Shown here: positions 37,494 to 51,805 of the stretch, in pieces
How the letters are laid out: each line of letters opens with the position of its first letter
Position numbering within the stretch: position 1 is the first letter of the stretch
NCBI GenBank assembly: GCA_015698045.1
Contig: BLAL01000018.1
Coordinates: 186,001-250,000 of the forward strand
Direction: 5' to 3'
Source of the DNA: Rhizophagus clarus
Taxonomy: Eukaryota > Glomeromycota > Glomeromycetes > Glomerales > Glomeraceae
Length of the DNA stretch: 64,000 nt
Position numbers and translations under genes: made by a program
The notes under the pieces: model-generated
The model's input: the letters and a program-made list of their open reading frames with translations, nothing else
What the model was told of the DNA's origin: nothing
The model's database searches: none

Positions 37494-40054
37494 TTAATGA
37501 ACAATAACTACCATGCCTTCCATTTCAGGATTGTTCAATAGTTCGTTGTTAAGAGCTTCCTCTTCTTCGAACATACTCAAACTACCAACACGTGCCATGC
37601 CCATCTTTCTACGATGTTTAAGACATTGTTTATACATAGTCCAAACAGCTGAATTAGCAAGTAGTCCCTGACGTAAATGTGAAAGATAAGTATAGAAATC
37701 GCATACAGCAACAACACGATCTCTACAAAATCGATCAAGAGGAATCCATCCAGGGGTTCCAGTTACGGAAAATCTTGATGTTCGTGATGATGACATAGTT
37801 GTAGCCGATGGTGGTACAGCTGCATCAGGTCCAGAAAGTCTCATGCGGAAATCACAACTTCTTAAATGACCACAAAGACCACATTTGACTTTTGGTGATG
37901 GAGGAGGCTCTTGGTAACTATTTTGCCGTGTAATTGAAGTATTGCTAATTTGACTCGATATCGGTGTAGAATTCGAAGAACTGAAATATATTGTTTGAAT
38001 TTCGCATTGATTCTTCATAATGGCATCTAATAAACGTCTCTTATAGAAGGGTGATTTCCAACCATTGCTCCCTTCGAAAAGACAAGGTTGAATATCTTCA
38101 ACCATACAACGTTTCATAAATGCATGAGTAGGTGTAGAATTTGTAGGAGCAGGTGAGGTTACAAATGATTTAACATATTCTTGGAATTCTTCAAACACAA
38201 TTCCATCAATATATACGCGTCTACCCTTTTGCATGTACTCATCAACAGAAGCAGTAGAGAAAATACTAGGTGACATATGTCCAAAGTTTCCAAATATTCT
38301 ACTAGAACGAGGACTGTTTACAGGGGAATTTGACAATAGGCTCCTTCTTATAACAGAATTTCTGTTCAATCCACTAACACTCGTTGGAGTTGGTGCTGCT
38401 TGTCGTTGTTTTGTTGTATCCAAATGAACCAATAATAATTTTAATTCTCTTAAGCGATCTTGTCTAGTTCCCGAAGATTTGATCGAGTTTTCTAATTTAC
38501 CTTTAAATTCTCTATTTAACGTTTCTAATTCTTCGTGAGTATTAGCTTCATCAAATACCATTTGATTAACTTTATCAAACATTGCGTTTATCCAATCATC
38601 AATTTCTTGTTCTAAATTTTCCTTACTAACTTGAAGTTGAGCACGAATGGCTTGTTCTTCCGAAAGAGATATAGCAAGAGCTGAAAGATCTCGTTTAAGG
38701 TAAGCACGTTCTTCGATGTGTTGATCAACTTGTGCAAGTAAAGTATTACAATTTGGACAAAGATTTGCTGTTTGAGATAAATCAGGAACGGGTCCTTGTG
38801 GAGGAAGATGATCATGAATATGATGCTTGTTAAGTTCATTATCTGATTCATCTTCATCCTCTTCATGTTCTGTTTCTTCTTCATGTTCTGTTCGATCGTC
38901 AATTTCTTCTGGTTCATCATGTACATAATTAATTAGCGTTTTATTATTAGACATTGCAAAGTCAGCACGTCGACGATGTTCCAACTCTTCTTCATCATCA
39001 ATATTCTCATAATTAATCGAAGAAGCTTGGTAAGTATCTTCATCAATTTCTTCAAGGTCATGAGGATCGGGATAATCCGCAATGTCTTCATCTCCATCTA
39101 AATCAACATCGAGAAGACTGACAGAAAATTCACTGCAGATAGACTCTCTTCTTGAGATATTATTATCATCATCTGGTTTCTGTTGAGGATTATCATTAAT
39201 ATTATCATTATTGTTATCATTATCATTATTAATATCAGTTGCAGGATTTTGTACTTTATCATTTATTCTGTCAGATTCATAATCATCGTTAAATGGTTGG
39301 ATTTTTGAATCACGTCTCATCGGGATGGGTGAGTGCTTTTTTTTATATTCTTTATTGTTATTTTGAGCGTTTTTTAAATAATTTAGGCACAATTTAATAC
39401 TATCTAAAAACTGTCCCTCTAAATCGGTTGATTCAACCGCAGTAGCATTATCATCATCATCTTTACTATTATCATCATCGTCATCAAGATTCTGAGCCTT
39501 AAATGTTTCTACAGTTCTTGCCAATACAATTATTGCCTCTCGAGCTCCAAATTCAAGTCGACTAATCTTTGTTTTCAAATTATGAACATACTCGTCTTTT
39601 TCACCTATCTCTTGAAGCAATTGGTCACGTTCTTGTTCATGAGATTCGTTTATGACCTGGTTCAGAAATAAAAATAATGTTCAGTTATAAATTTTATTAT
39701 CCAACTTTTAATTTATTAAATTATCATGCCCGATCATAATATCCGCTGCCGAAGTTTGTTGAACTTCTACAACTATCGTTGCAGCATAGATTGATATATT
39801 GTGTCAATTGATATTTTATACTGAATAGAAGTTTCAAACAAAAAATATATATTCCCGGAGATTTACATAAACTTTATATTTAAATAACATCTATCAATAC
39901 ACACCTCTAAATCATTTTCCAATTCAACTACTCTATTTTCCAATTTAGCTACAAGATCTTGTGCTTGAAGTATTAAAGGAATAAAATTCGTTTCGTTCAT
40001 TTGTTGTAAATTTTCTTGTCCGTTCATTGTGAGTGAACTATCAAGTGCCGGCAT
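37494..40054 (-). CDS. Sec2/Rabin8-type Rab guanine-nucleotide exchange factor
   Basis: Sec2-family proteins activate Sec4/Rab8 on secretory vesicles for polarised exocytosis. Two exons (40054-39905 and 39656-37494) give about 770 residues. Both the short N-terminus (QAQDLVAKLENRVVELEND) and the start of exon 2 predict coiled coil. A long acidic Asp/Glu/Asn region follows. The Sec2 coiled-coil exchange domain is near residues 350-470 (LEQEIDDWINAMFDKVNQMV, preceded by CPNCNTLL). The C-terminal third (about 520-760) has FYKRRLLDAIMKNQCEI, CGLCGHLRSCDFRMRL and RFCRDRVVAVCDFYTYL, as in Rabin8/GRAB relatives. An additional internal exon in the 248-bp intron cannot be excluded. Confidence 0.85.
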
Positions 40055-40988
40055 ACTATATTATTAGCAGACGGTATCTAAAAAAAAAAGCACCAACATA
40101 TTATTATAAGGTCATTAGAAGAAAATAATAGGATCTAAGTATACTTGAATATAGAAAGATGTACCGTAGTATAATAAAAAGAAAACAAACGTAAAACGTC
40201 ACAAGAGATAATATACTTTTTTTTTTATTTTTTTAAAAAAAAATGAGTACTTGACATAGAAAAAAAGGTTTAAATAAACAATAATTTTTTTTTTTTTTAA
40301 TAATATAATAAAAAACTTTTTAACAAAAAAAGGGGAAAGAAAAAAAAAGAGGACTGAAAGAAAAGAATAAGAAAAAGAAAGAAAAAAGGGAAGAAAAGGG
40401 TGAAGGATTCACAATATTAGAGTTATACAATAAGTATTTATAATGTGCGGCAGAAAAAATTTTGGTAACTTAAAACGGTTATTATTAATACATAAATAAA
40501 TTTTCTTTCTCTTTCTTTCCTCTATAGCCTCTTTTTTTCCTCTCTTGCAGTAGATACTACTATAACTAAAGGTTGTGCAAATTACACTTAACCCGTACGG
40601 GGATTATAACGACTTTCTCATCACTCATCAGTTATCCAGTTATCACCAGTTTTTTTTTTTAAAAAAAAAAAAAAAAATCTGATAAATATAATACTGTCAA
40701 TAAACAAAAATTACAAAATCGGTTAGAACACCCGCCAATTACAATATTTGTATACATGTTGGGGACAGTTGGCTGAATTTCTACTTTATGTGTGAGATGT
40801 AAATCTTAAATTTGTGAAAAGAAAAAAAAAATCAAGTTTTTATACAATGAAAAAATCCGATGCATTCAAAAACCAATTTGCAACACAAACCCCAACGATC
40901 TGACCAATGTCAAAAAAACACAATTGATCAAATGAGAAATAACATATAATAGTATAATAACTTTAATTATTTCTAAATCCTAAAGCTT
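40055..40988. other. Intergenic region with purine-rich tracts
   Basis: About 930 bp upstream of the Sec2-like gene. 40,240-40,400 is dominated by A and AAAGAAAG tracts, and 40,650-40,678 is an A/T homopolymer palindrome. It likely holds the Sec2 promoter/leader and the 3' end of the next gene. No gene is visible. Confidence 0.5.
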
Positions 40989-43426
40989 TTAACTTAGTAT
41001 TAATTCTTTTGTTGCATCGAGTTTGCTTGTTTCTTCATTCTTATTTGGACGGAAGTCAGCACTCATTAATTCCCGTACTTGAGAAATAAAAGTTTCAGCT
41101 GCATTTGAGGAAACATTTATATGTGATGACAACGACTCGATCAATTTATCAAGCCTTGAAACTTCTTCATCCTTCCGATAAGTTTCACTCATATTAACGC
41201 GCCTGCATATGATGAACAATGATTGTTCCATCAATTCATTGTGTATTAGTGTAACCATTGTCAAAATTTTATATATCATACTTACTGATCGTAATTATGA
41301 TATTCTTCGACCAAACTCGCCATTTGTGAAAATGTTTCTTCTTGCAAGTTTTCATTTTGTAAGAATGAATGTTGGCATGAATAAGGCGTTCCTAAAAAGG
41401 TAAAGCGAAATAAATAATTACTAATCGAAAACAATAAACCTGAATAAAGAACTAAGTTAAATAGAAATTAATACAGACTGAATTGTCCAGAAAGATCGTA
41501 ATTTGTACCACTCATCCAAAATTGAAATCTTGATACATTAGAATCATGTTCAATATCATACGGTGTAACAATAACACCGATAAATGGTTCCACACCGTCT
41601 TCGCGTCGCCACATTTCCTATTAATAAGAAAGGAGCATATTAACGATGAATAACACCTCTATTTATTTTATAATCTTTACCTGATATTGAGTCTGATTTT
41701 CAATATCTCGAATAGAAGGTTGAGGATCAAATGTCGGGTGAGAATGATACCATCCAACAAATTCAAGACCTTTCTCAGCAAAAACTTCTCTAGCAGCAAC
41801 TTCAGATGCAGGATCCATTTCACACTATAATAACGTAAATTGGTCACTTACAAACAATATTATGAAATAGTATCATAATAAAATACCTGGAATCCAGTAC
41901 TTGAACTTTTACAAGGATATACGTATATTACTTCCATGATTTCACGATCAGGAAAATAATGACCGCCAAGTAAACCAATTATTTCTGTATGCGCCAAATG
42001 GGCGTGGAAGTCCATCAAGAGCTATAATTTACAATCATATTAATTAAGGATTATTCGAAATCAATTTTTTCCGAATGCATACTACCCATACCATAACGTT
42101 CATCGAAACTGATACTCGAAACGGCGCAGGATTTCTCGATGTATAATGATGTGGTGGAACCAACCGAAAAGGATCATAAGAACCTACCATATCATATGCT
42201 AAAGCATCGTAATGTTATTTGTTAAGGTATTAAAATGTAATGACAAGTTAATTTATACATTCCTTTTAATAGAAGGATATTTCATTATAATTGATTCGTC
42301 CCCCGTTTTTATTGCTACGAGCCCTTTTGCTTCGTCGTATGGGAACGTCATCTTAATTATTATCCAAGTACGATAACACTTCATTTATCATTGATCGAAT
42401 ACGCTATTATTTTTTCAAAAAAAAAAAAAAAAAAAAAAAAAAACAATTCGATCATATTTATACCTCCCGCCGGCTCTACACTATTTTCTTTAGATCCATT
42501 TAGATTTTCCCTTAAACGTAAAAAAAAAATGTATATACTAAAAAAATATATAAAATTTACATAATCCAAAAAAATTATTTTGCTCTTACCATTCGCCATT
42601 ATCATTAAGAACTTTGATCCCACTTTTTAATCGAAAAGGATTAAAGCTCAAAACATTTTATCAGATTAAGCAATTTATCAAAATATGAATCGTTGTTCTT
42701 ACCGTCCTCGACGATAGTCACCATCTTCCAACTTCCCTTTACGTTTTACGTTAATATTTGATTTCTTTGTAGTCTCATCAAGTGATTTTCTCTTTACAGG
42801 GCGTTTCTCTTTTTTTACGGAATCCTTTCCGATATTAATTGCTCCTATTGACTCCAAATATAAATGAACCCGTCCAATTGCATTTACATCACCGCAATCC
42901 TGGTCGAATCATCATTAATTATTAGTTTTTAAAAAAATAAGGTATGAATAATATACGAAAATACCTTAAGTCCTGGTCTGACACTTGTTTTAGAAACGAA
43001 TTTCGGTTGACTCTTTAACCAAGCATTTAAAATATAGTTCCTAATTTTCATGTAACGTTCAGGCGTTTTCAACCCTCTTCCAACAAAAAATTCTATATTG
43101 CTTTGTCTTTCTTCTTCACTGATAATTGATTGGTCAATTATCTAAGCACGAAAAATGAAGGTCAATGAACATCATCCAAATTAGATAAAATACAAATTGG
43201 ATTTCAAAAGAACAAAGAATCCACTTTATATATTCACCATCGCTTTAATCGAACTTTTTCCAACTAAATTCGAACTCGTACCTTCACCCAATTCTCTCGA
43301 TTGGTCGATAGAATCGGAAAACTCTGCAGGAGGCGAAGAAGTCGCGTCTTCTTCCGATTGATACGCGTCACGAGTCGATGTTGAAGCTTTGTCCACAGCT
43401 TCCTCAGAACTAAAAGAACTAGACAT
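40989..43426 (-). CDS. SWIRM and JAMM/MPN+ domain protein, MYSM1-like histone H2A deubiquitinase
   Basis: Eleven exons (43426-43238, 43141-42965, 42899-42703, 42622-42590, 42510-42464, 42198-42092, 42021-41887, 41824-41681, 41617-41479, 41391-41286, 41202-40989) read in one frame, about 495 residues. After a Ser/Glu-rich N-terminus comes a SWIRM domain (about 63-165; [42 protein letters not shown]) and a basic linker. An MPN+ domain follows (about 265-420; [31 protein letters not shown]), with an intact zinc motif HSH-x7-S-x2-D in [16 protein letters not shown]. This order matches MYSM1, which removes ubiquitin from histone H2A, but I see no SANT/Myb domain. The junction at 41479 needs an unusual GTCTGT donor, and exon use between 42,200 and 42,460 is uncertain. 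Confidence 0.82.
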
Positions 43427-44247
43427 TTTAACAAGAAAAAAAATAAAATTTAGTATTTTGGACGTAAAAATTTGCCCTGATAAATGTGATAATTTATTAT
43501 TATCAAAAGAAGGAAAGAAGGTGTGAGAAAATCATTGAGATAACGGATGAAATAACGAGTTTAATTTGTCACACATTCAAATTACAGTAAAAAAGTTCGT
43601 GTTTCGTTATCACTTTTTTACATCACTGGCTATGATCACCCATAAATTCCACTTATCAGTTATCATCAGCTGAAAATTTTTTTTTTAAAGGTGAGCGATA
43701 AAAAATTTTTTTTGATGTCTATATAAGTGATGATATAAAGTTTTCAGATTAATATGAAGACTATTAAATTATAACCTCTAAGAAGTTCTGATATATAACC
43801 TTCATTTAACATTTGCACTTTTTTCGTTGAGTATTTATTAATTATTTTATAATAATTTTACATAGGTAAATTTTCGAGTGTTTCTTTTTGTATCTCCACT
43901 TCGATATGATTAAACCTAATTAGTCTGTCAATCCACTGAAATAAAAGTGTTGACCAAAGGATATTACGCAAATAAAAATGATCGTGTATTAATGTATTGA
44001 TTGATTTAAATATTAAAATAATTTTTTTTTTTAACCGCAATTCTTTTATTCTTATAATTAGGAACGTCAAAAAAGAAATATTAGACATTTAATTGTATAT
44101 GGATGATAGTTTGATACTTGAGTATAATTATGAATAAATTTAAATTATAACATAAGATAAGTATAACATTTCTTTGTTAAATGTTTTCAATGTTTATTTA
44201 ATAATAATTCAGTAATTTAAAATAACTTATTGCAAAAAAAGAAAATT
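43427..44247. other. Intergenic region
   Basis: About 820 bp between the MYSM1-like start codon and the stop codon of the I9 inhibitor gene. No convincing gene; a 76-codon minus frame at 43,858-44,088 has no recognisable features. Confidence 0.45.
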
Positions 44248-44674
44248 TTATTGAATTGTAACTACACCATCGTCTTCAACCCCGGCAATGTGTTCATTAG
44301 TATCAAAAGTAGCTGTGATAGTGAAAATATATTATAAACATACAAATTAAAAAGAAAAAATTGGTATATATTTAATTTAATGCTTACTAATGGTGCCAGC
44401 TGGCAGGGTAAACATGAGAGTTTTTCCCGTTATTGTAGTTTTGCCTGTGATCTTACCGCCTATTGGATTGATCATTACGAATAGATGGATCTTTATTAAT
44501 TTCGAATGAACAAATTATTACAAAAAAGTATTTACAAATACTTGTACCAAGTTTTTTAATTTGTTCTTCAGTTTTATTAATTTCTTCTTCTGGTGTTTCT
44601 GGTTTGAAACGGATTATTTTCTTGACTATTGAAATAATAATGAGCCCAATAAGTAACATAAATACATTACGCAT
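44248..44674 (-). CDS. Membrane-anchored I9 (Pbi2-like) proteinase inhibitor
   Basis: Three exons (44674-44548, 44459-44388, 44312-44248) give 87 residues. Residues ~21-87 show the inhibitor I9 fold shared by yeast proteinase B inhibitor Pbi2 and subtilisin propeptides: EEINKTEEQIKKLGGKI, then FTLPAGTI and NEHIAGVEDDGVVTIQ at the very C-terminus, where the VEDD-x-x-V tail binds the protease. Pbi2 itself is a soluble ~75-residue protein. Here a hydrophobic segment at about residues 4-17 (VFMLLIGLIIISIV), followed by KK, precedes the domain and predicts a membrane anchor or signal peptide. The ATG at 44674 is the first in frame after upstream sequence that reads as leader. Role in controlling vacuolar or secreted subtilases is inferred. 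Confidence 0.8.
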
Positions 44675-45238
44675 TAAACGAAAAAAAAATATTGTTTGAG
44701 TGAACCTTCGCCCATTTTTTGATAAATTTATTATGTATAAAAAAATTGAAGTCTTGAACACGAAAATAATATTCCTTTAATTATATTTATTACAAGTTTA
44801 TTGTTATCGATAAACTCTTAATTATCAATACAACTTTAAAATGGCCTTTATATATGTAAAAAAAATACTCCCGATAAATTCTGTAGGGGCGTATATTGGG
44901 CGTGTGAACTCATTCACATGTAAAAAATTTTTTTTTTAATTTATTCATTTAAAGATACCAGCAAATTTTCACGTGACAGCTGACCTAAAATATGTGTACT
45001 TTGAGACGAAATAATACATAAAAGTCGGTCATATGAGTGTATAAATACTCGTGCGAAGATTTTTAATTTAACGTTATACAGATTGTCCTGATGATTGATA
45101 AACGCCTGATTAACATAACTCATATACGTAATTATACAGCGCTATACATAGGGTGAAAGTCATTTTAATATAGAAAATAATTTTACAATTCTATAATTAA
45201 AAATCTGATAGAAATTTACAATAAATATGTCAAAGATG
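44675..45238. other. Intergenic region
   Basis: 564 bp containing the leader of the I9 inhibitor gene and the 3' region of MCCC2. No gene is visible. Confidence 0.45.
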
Positions 45239-47846
<2,608 letters not shown>

Positions 47847-48018
47847 AATAGAGATGAAACTAAAATAAACTAAAAATATCAGATTTTGAATATATCGATT
47901 TGTTTGTCGTACCGATCATTTGAATTGCAAGGAGGATTTCCATTTTTGGAAGATCAGGGCGTGAGATTAAATATTATAAAAAACGCAAAAATCGAAGTTC
48001 TTACAGGTGCACATAACC
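47847..48018. promoter_or_regulatory. Bidirectional promoter region MCCC2/SMU1
   Basis: Only 172 bp separate the start codons of MCCC2 (-) and SMU1 (+), so this short region must serve both. No TATA box is apparent. Confidence 0.5.
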
Positions 48019-50474
48019 ATGGAGATTGAGTCAACAGAGTAAAATTACTTAATGTACAATTATTTGTCTCTGTTTTATACTTTGAATATTTATTATTTTT
48101 TTTTTTTTTTCATTTTACAGCGTAATTCGACTAATTTTGCAATTTTTAAAAGAAAGTAACCTTCCAAACACTTATGCCGTTTTACAGGTTTGTTCTCCTT
48201 CAACGCAGTATTACAATTTCTTAAAATTCATTCAATTTAATCCGATTTTAGGAAGAATCTACCATAGCTCTTAATACTGTTGATTCAATTGAATCTTTTA
48301 CTAATGAAATTATCGAAGGACATTGGGATATTGTGTTGCGCACTGTATCTAATTTGAAAATACCACAGAGAAAATTAATTGACCTCTATGAACAGGTTTT
48401 ATTTCATTATAATTTTCCCTTATAATGCAGCAAGATGTAATGATGAAAATAATCCTATTTTAGATTGTTTTAGAATTAATCGAAATGCGAGAATTAGGTG
48501 CAGCCAGAACTTTATTAAGACAAACTGATCCAATGCAACTTTTGAGAGATCATTATTCTGAGCGGTACCTTCACCTTGAACATTTACTTTCTCGAACATG
48601 GTTTGATCAAAAAGAAGTTAGTTATTACTACGTATATTTATAATAAAAAAAAAAAAATCTATTAATTAAAGATATTGATGTTAAGGCATATCCGTCAGGA
48701 ATAACAAAAGAAAAGAGGCGTCAGGTTATTGCACAAGGTTAAGTACTTTTTAGTATATTCTTTTAATGTTTTAATACTCAATTCTTTTAATCAAATAAAT
48801 TTATTTTTACAGAGCTTTCTAGTGAAGTTACCGTGGTACCGTCTTCAAGACTTTTATCTCTCCTCGGGCAAGCTTTAAAATGGCAACAGCATCAAGGATT
48901 ATTGCCGCCAGATGCTGCATTTGATCTTTTTAGGGGTTCGGCACCAACAACAAAAGCTGAAGATGACGCGATTCCTACGAGATGTTACAAGACAATCAAG
49001 GTAAATATATAATCGTCTATAATTTACAAGTTAAAGGGAACCATATGGGAGAAATAGGTGTTGATGATATAAAGTTCAATCGATTTACATTCATATGTTA
49101 ATATAGTTTCCAAAGAAACATCATGCCGAGGCCGCTGCATTTTCACCTGACGGTCAATATTTGGCCACTGGTAGTTTGGATGGATTTATTGAAATATGGA
49201 ATTACTTAACTGGAAAGCTTCGAAAAGATTTTAAATACCAAATAGAGGTTAGATTTATAGTTTAAATTTTTAGGGCAAGTGTCAACTCGGAGGCGATTCA
49301 CTAATGTTACGTGTCATTATGTATATCAGGATAATTCAATGTTAATGGAAGATCCCGTACTATGTCTAAATTTTAGCAGAGATAGTGAAATGCTTGTATC
49401 TGGTGCACAGGATGGAATTATTAAGGTAATTTAAATTTTTTAAAAACATTTGTTTATTTACAGGATAATTTATAAGACGTAAAGTTTTAGGTCTGGAAAA
49501 TACAAACAGGCCAATGTACGAGACGGTTTTCTCCAGCTCATAGTCAAGGTGTAACTTCCGTGTGTTTTAATAGGGATGGAAGCCAAGTTTTAAGTGCTAG
49601 TTTTGACCATACTGTCAGGTGTGTGCGATATTGTTTTTATTTATAATTGTTATTTGAAAACAAGTAAATTATACTATCTTATATATGACAGACTTCATGG
49701 TTTGAAATCTGGTAAAACAATAAAAGAATTCAGAGGACATACTTCATTTGTTAATAATGCAATATTTTCGCACGACATGTCAAGAATATTAAGCTCTAGT
49801 AGCGATGGTACAGTAAAAGTTAGTAATATTAAAATATTTCAAATATTTATAAGGGCAATTTAATTATAGATATTCCTAATTATTAGATTTGGGACACTAA
49901 ATCGACCGATTGTCTGCATACAATTTTTCCGCAAACTGGTGGTCGTAGTAATCGAGACAGTTCATTCATTTCTGGAGGAATAACAGTTAATTGTGTTGTC
50001 CAAATGCCGAAAAATGTTGATCAATTCGTAGTATGTAATAAAAGTTCAGCAATTCATTTAATGACAATAAAGGGACAGGTAAGAAATTTAATATAATTAA
50101 TATTATTTAAAGCATAATTTGATATTTCTTAATCCCTTTTTTTCAGATAACTAAATCATTCACTTCGGAAAAGAAAACTGGTGGTGATTTTGTTAGTTGT
50201 GCATTCTCTCCTCAAGGAGATTTTATTTATTGTATAGGTGAAGATTCTAATTTGTATTGCTTTAATGTACAATCAGGAAAATTAACTTCAACGTTAAAGG
50301 TACCTTTTTTTACATACAATAATGTGTTGTTTATTTTGATATTCTTAAATTAAGAAAGATTTTATTCTACAACAGTTATCTGATGCAGAAGTGATCGGCT
50401 TTGCGCATCATCCATTTTCAAATATTCTAGCTACATATTCCGATGATGGTATTATATCTTTGTGGAAACCATAA
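48019..50474 (+). CDS. SMU1: WD40-repeat spliceosomal protein SMU1
   Basis: SMU1 works with RED in the spliceosomal B complex and affects splice-site choice. Thirteen exons (48019-48038, 48121-48187, 48252-48395, 48464-48616, 48686-48737, 48813-49000, 49107-49247, 49330-49425, 49491-49618, 49692-49818, 49887-50078, 50147-50299, 50376-50474) give 519 residues, close to the animal protein (513). A LisH motif ([21 protein letters not shown]) and CTLH region open the protein, and the SMU1-specific block [24 protein letters not shown] follows. Seven WD repeats run from about residue 215 ([24 protein letters not shown]) to the C-terminal [11 protein letters not shown]. The first exon codes only six residues plus two nucleotides. 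Confidence 0.96.
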
Positions 50475-50746
50475 GTGGATAAAAAATTATTTTAAACTGT
50501 GAAATTTAATCAACTTTATTATGATTCAGATGTTTATGAAACAAAGCATTAATAATATTATGGAGAAAGTCAATAAAGTCTTGATCATTATTTGCTGATT
50601 TGTTTGTTATATAATGCTGATTGAGATCCATTAAACTTGAGACAATTTGTTAGAATTATTTCATCAAAAAAAGTCAAATGGTAATGATTTTATGCTACAT
50701 ATAATTTGAATATATAATGTTTACATATATTTACATAAATACAGTA
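50475..50746. other. SMU1 3' flanking sequence
   Basis: Probable 3' untranslated region; no other feature seen. Confidence 0.5.
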
Positions 50747-51127
50747 TACATGTTGCCGAAATTGGCCGAAATTATATTCCGAAATTGAAAGTCTAATGTT
50801 CGAAAACACAGTCGGCTCTCGATATAACGAACTCGCATTATAGCGAATTTTACCTATCACGTGACATTTAACTAATCAAATACGGCAGTAACTCTCGTTA
50901 TAACGAAGCAACCAATTAAATCCTTTAAAATTCTTCGTTATAATCTTATAACGAATTGAGGTGAAACCCGGAGGGTTCGTTATATCGCGAGCCGACTGTA
51001 TCTGAAAATATTTTATAATTCTAGTCGGCATTACAAATTTGACCAAATTACTAAAATATTTCCAGCCAATTTCGGCCTTTGAACTTTCAATTTCGGAAAT
51101 AATTTCGGCCAATTTCGGCAACATGTA
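50747..51127. mobile_element. TA-flanked MITE, 381 bp, with nested pogo-like MITE
   Basis: The ends TACATGTTGCCGAAATTGG and complement pair over more than 40 bp and are flanked by TA (50745-50746 and 51128-51129). The interior continues with facing CCGAAATTGAAAG motifs. The second element at 50809-50998 was inserted into it. No transposase. Confidence 0.7.
50809..50998. mobile_element. Nested MITE, 190 bp, pogo/Tigger-like ends
   Basis: The ends CAGTCGGCTCTCGATATAAC and complement (GTTATATCGCGAGCCGACTG) resemble Tc1/mariner-pogo termini, with TA on the right and CA (probably decayed TA) on the left. Inner CGTTATAACGAAGC motifs repeat the arm sequence. No coding capacity. Confidence 0.65.
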
Positions 51128-51129
51128 TA

Positions 51130-51651
51130 AAATACAGTATATAATGAACTTTAGGTTTACATCTCAACTTCACTATAGAATTATAATGAAGAATTTAAAC
51201 AATTTGATTGACTAACTCTCTATAGAAAGGGAAATTTTTTCATAACTTTTATATAGAATCATATATATTAAAAATTTATTAATAAAAAAATAAATTAGTT
51301 ATAATAATTGCTTTTATTTTTTTTTAATCATCTATAATTTTATTACAAATATAAAGGATATATTAATTTAAAACTATTATGTAAATTTTTTAAAGTATAA
51401 AAAATAAAATAGATATAAACTAGTTGGCATATTAATTTCCTAATTTTTAATAAATATTAGATTGAAATTATTTTGACCATTTCAACCATTTCAGAGGTTA
51501 AAATTAACCAATTTCAGTTTCATGTATAATTATAACTTTTTTTTTTTATTATAGTCAAGAGAAATGCAAATATTTATTAAAAACAATAGAAAAATTACAA
51601 AAATTCAATATATTAAAGCCTACCCACTCCAGGACCCCGAAGAATACATAT
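51130..51651 (-). other. Gene-free stretch with retroposon 3' fragment
   Basis: 51,475-51,526 repeats the right end of the MITE at 6119-6534. T-rich sequence at 51,538-51,552, followed by TATAGTCAAGAGAAATGCAAATATTTATT and CCTACCCACTCC..., resembles the poly(A) end of the ORF1 retroposon (AGTCAAAGGAAGTGCTTTTATT, CCTACCCGTTCC at 14,074-14,155). It is a short 5'-truncated copy. Confidence 0.45.
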
Positions 51652-51805
51652 GGGGTCTTTGCAATAGAAAGGTACGAAACTCAAAAAAATTTTTAAATTT
51701 ACTTTATATGCTGATTATGTTTTTTATACTAAAATAAGTGTAAATTTAATATTAATTAAATTTTTATTTTTTTTAAGTTTCGTACCTTTCTATTGCAAAG
51801 ACCCC
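51652..51805. mobile_element. 154-bp MITE, copy 2
   Basis: The ends GGGGTCTTTGCAATAGAAAG and its complement pair almost perfectly over 29 bp. The flanking 4-bp duplication is ATAT (51648-51651 and 51806-51809). It has the same length as the copy at 20161-20314, in opposite orientation, with only a few differences. It interrupts a retroposon 3' fragment. Confidence 0.85.

Noticed and set aside
43858..44088. 76-codon minus-strand frame
   Set aside because: No recognisable motif; Ile/Leu/Lys bias is expected from AT-rich sequence.
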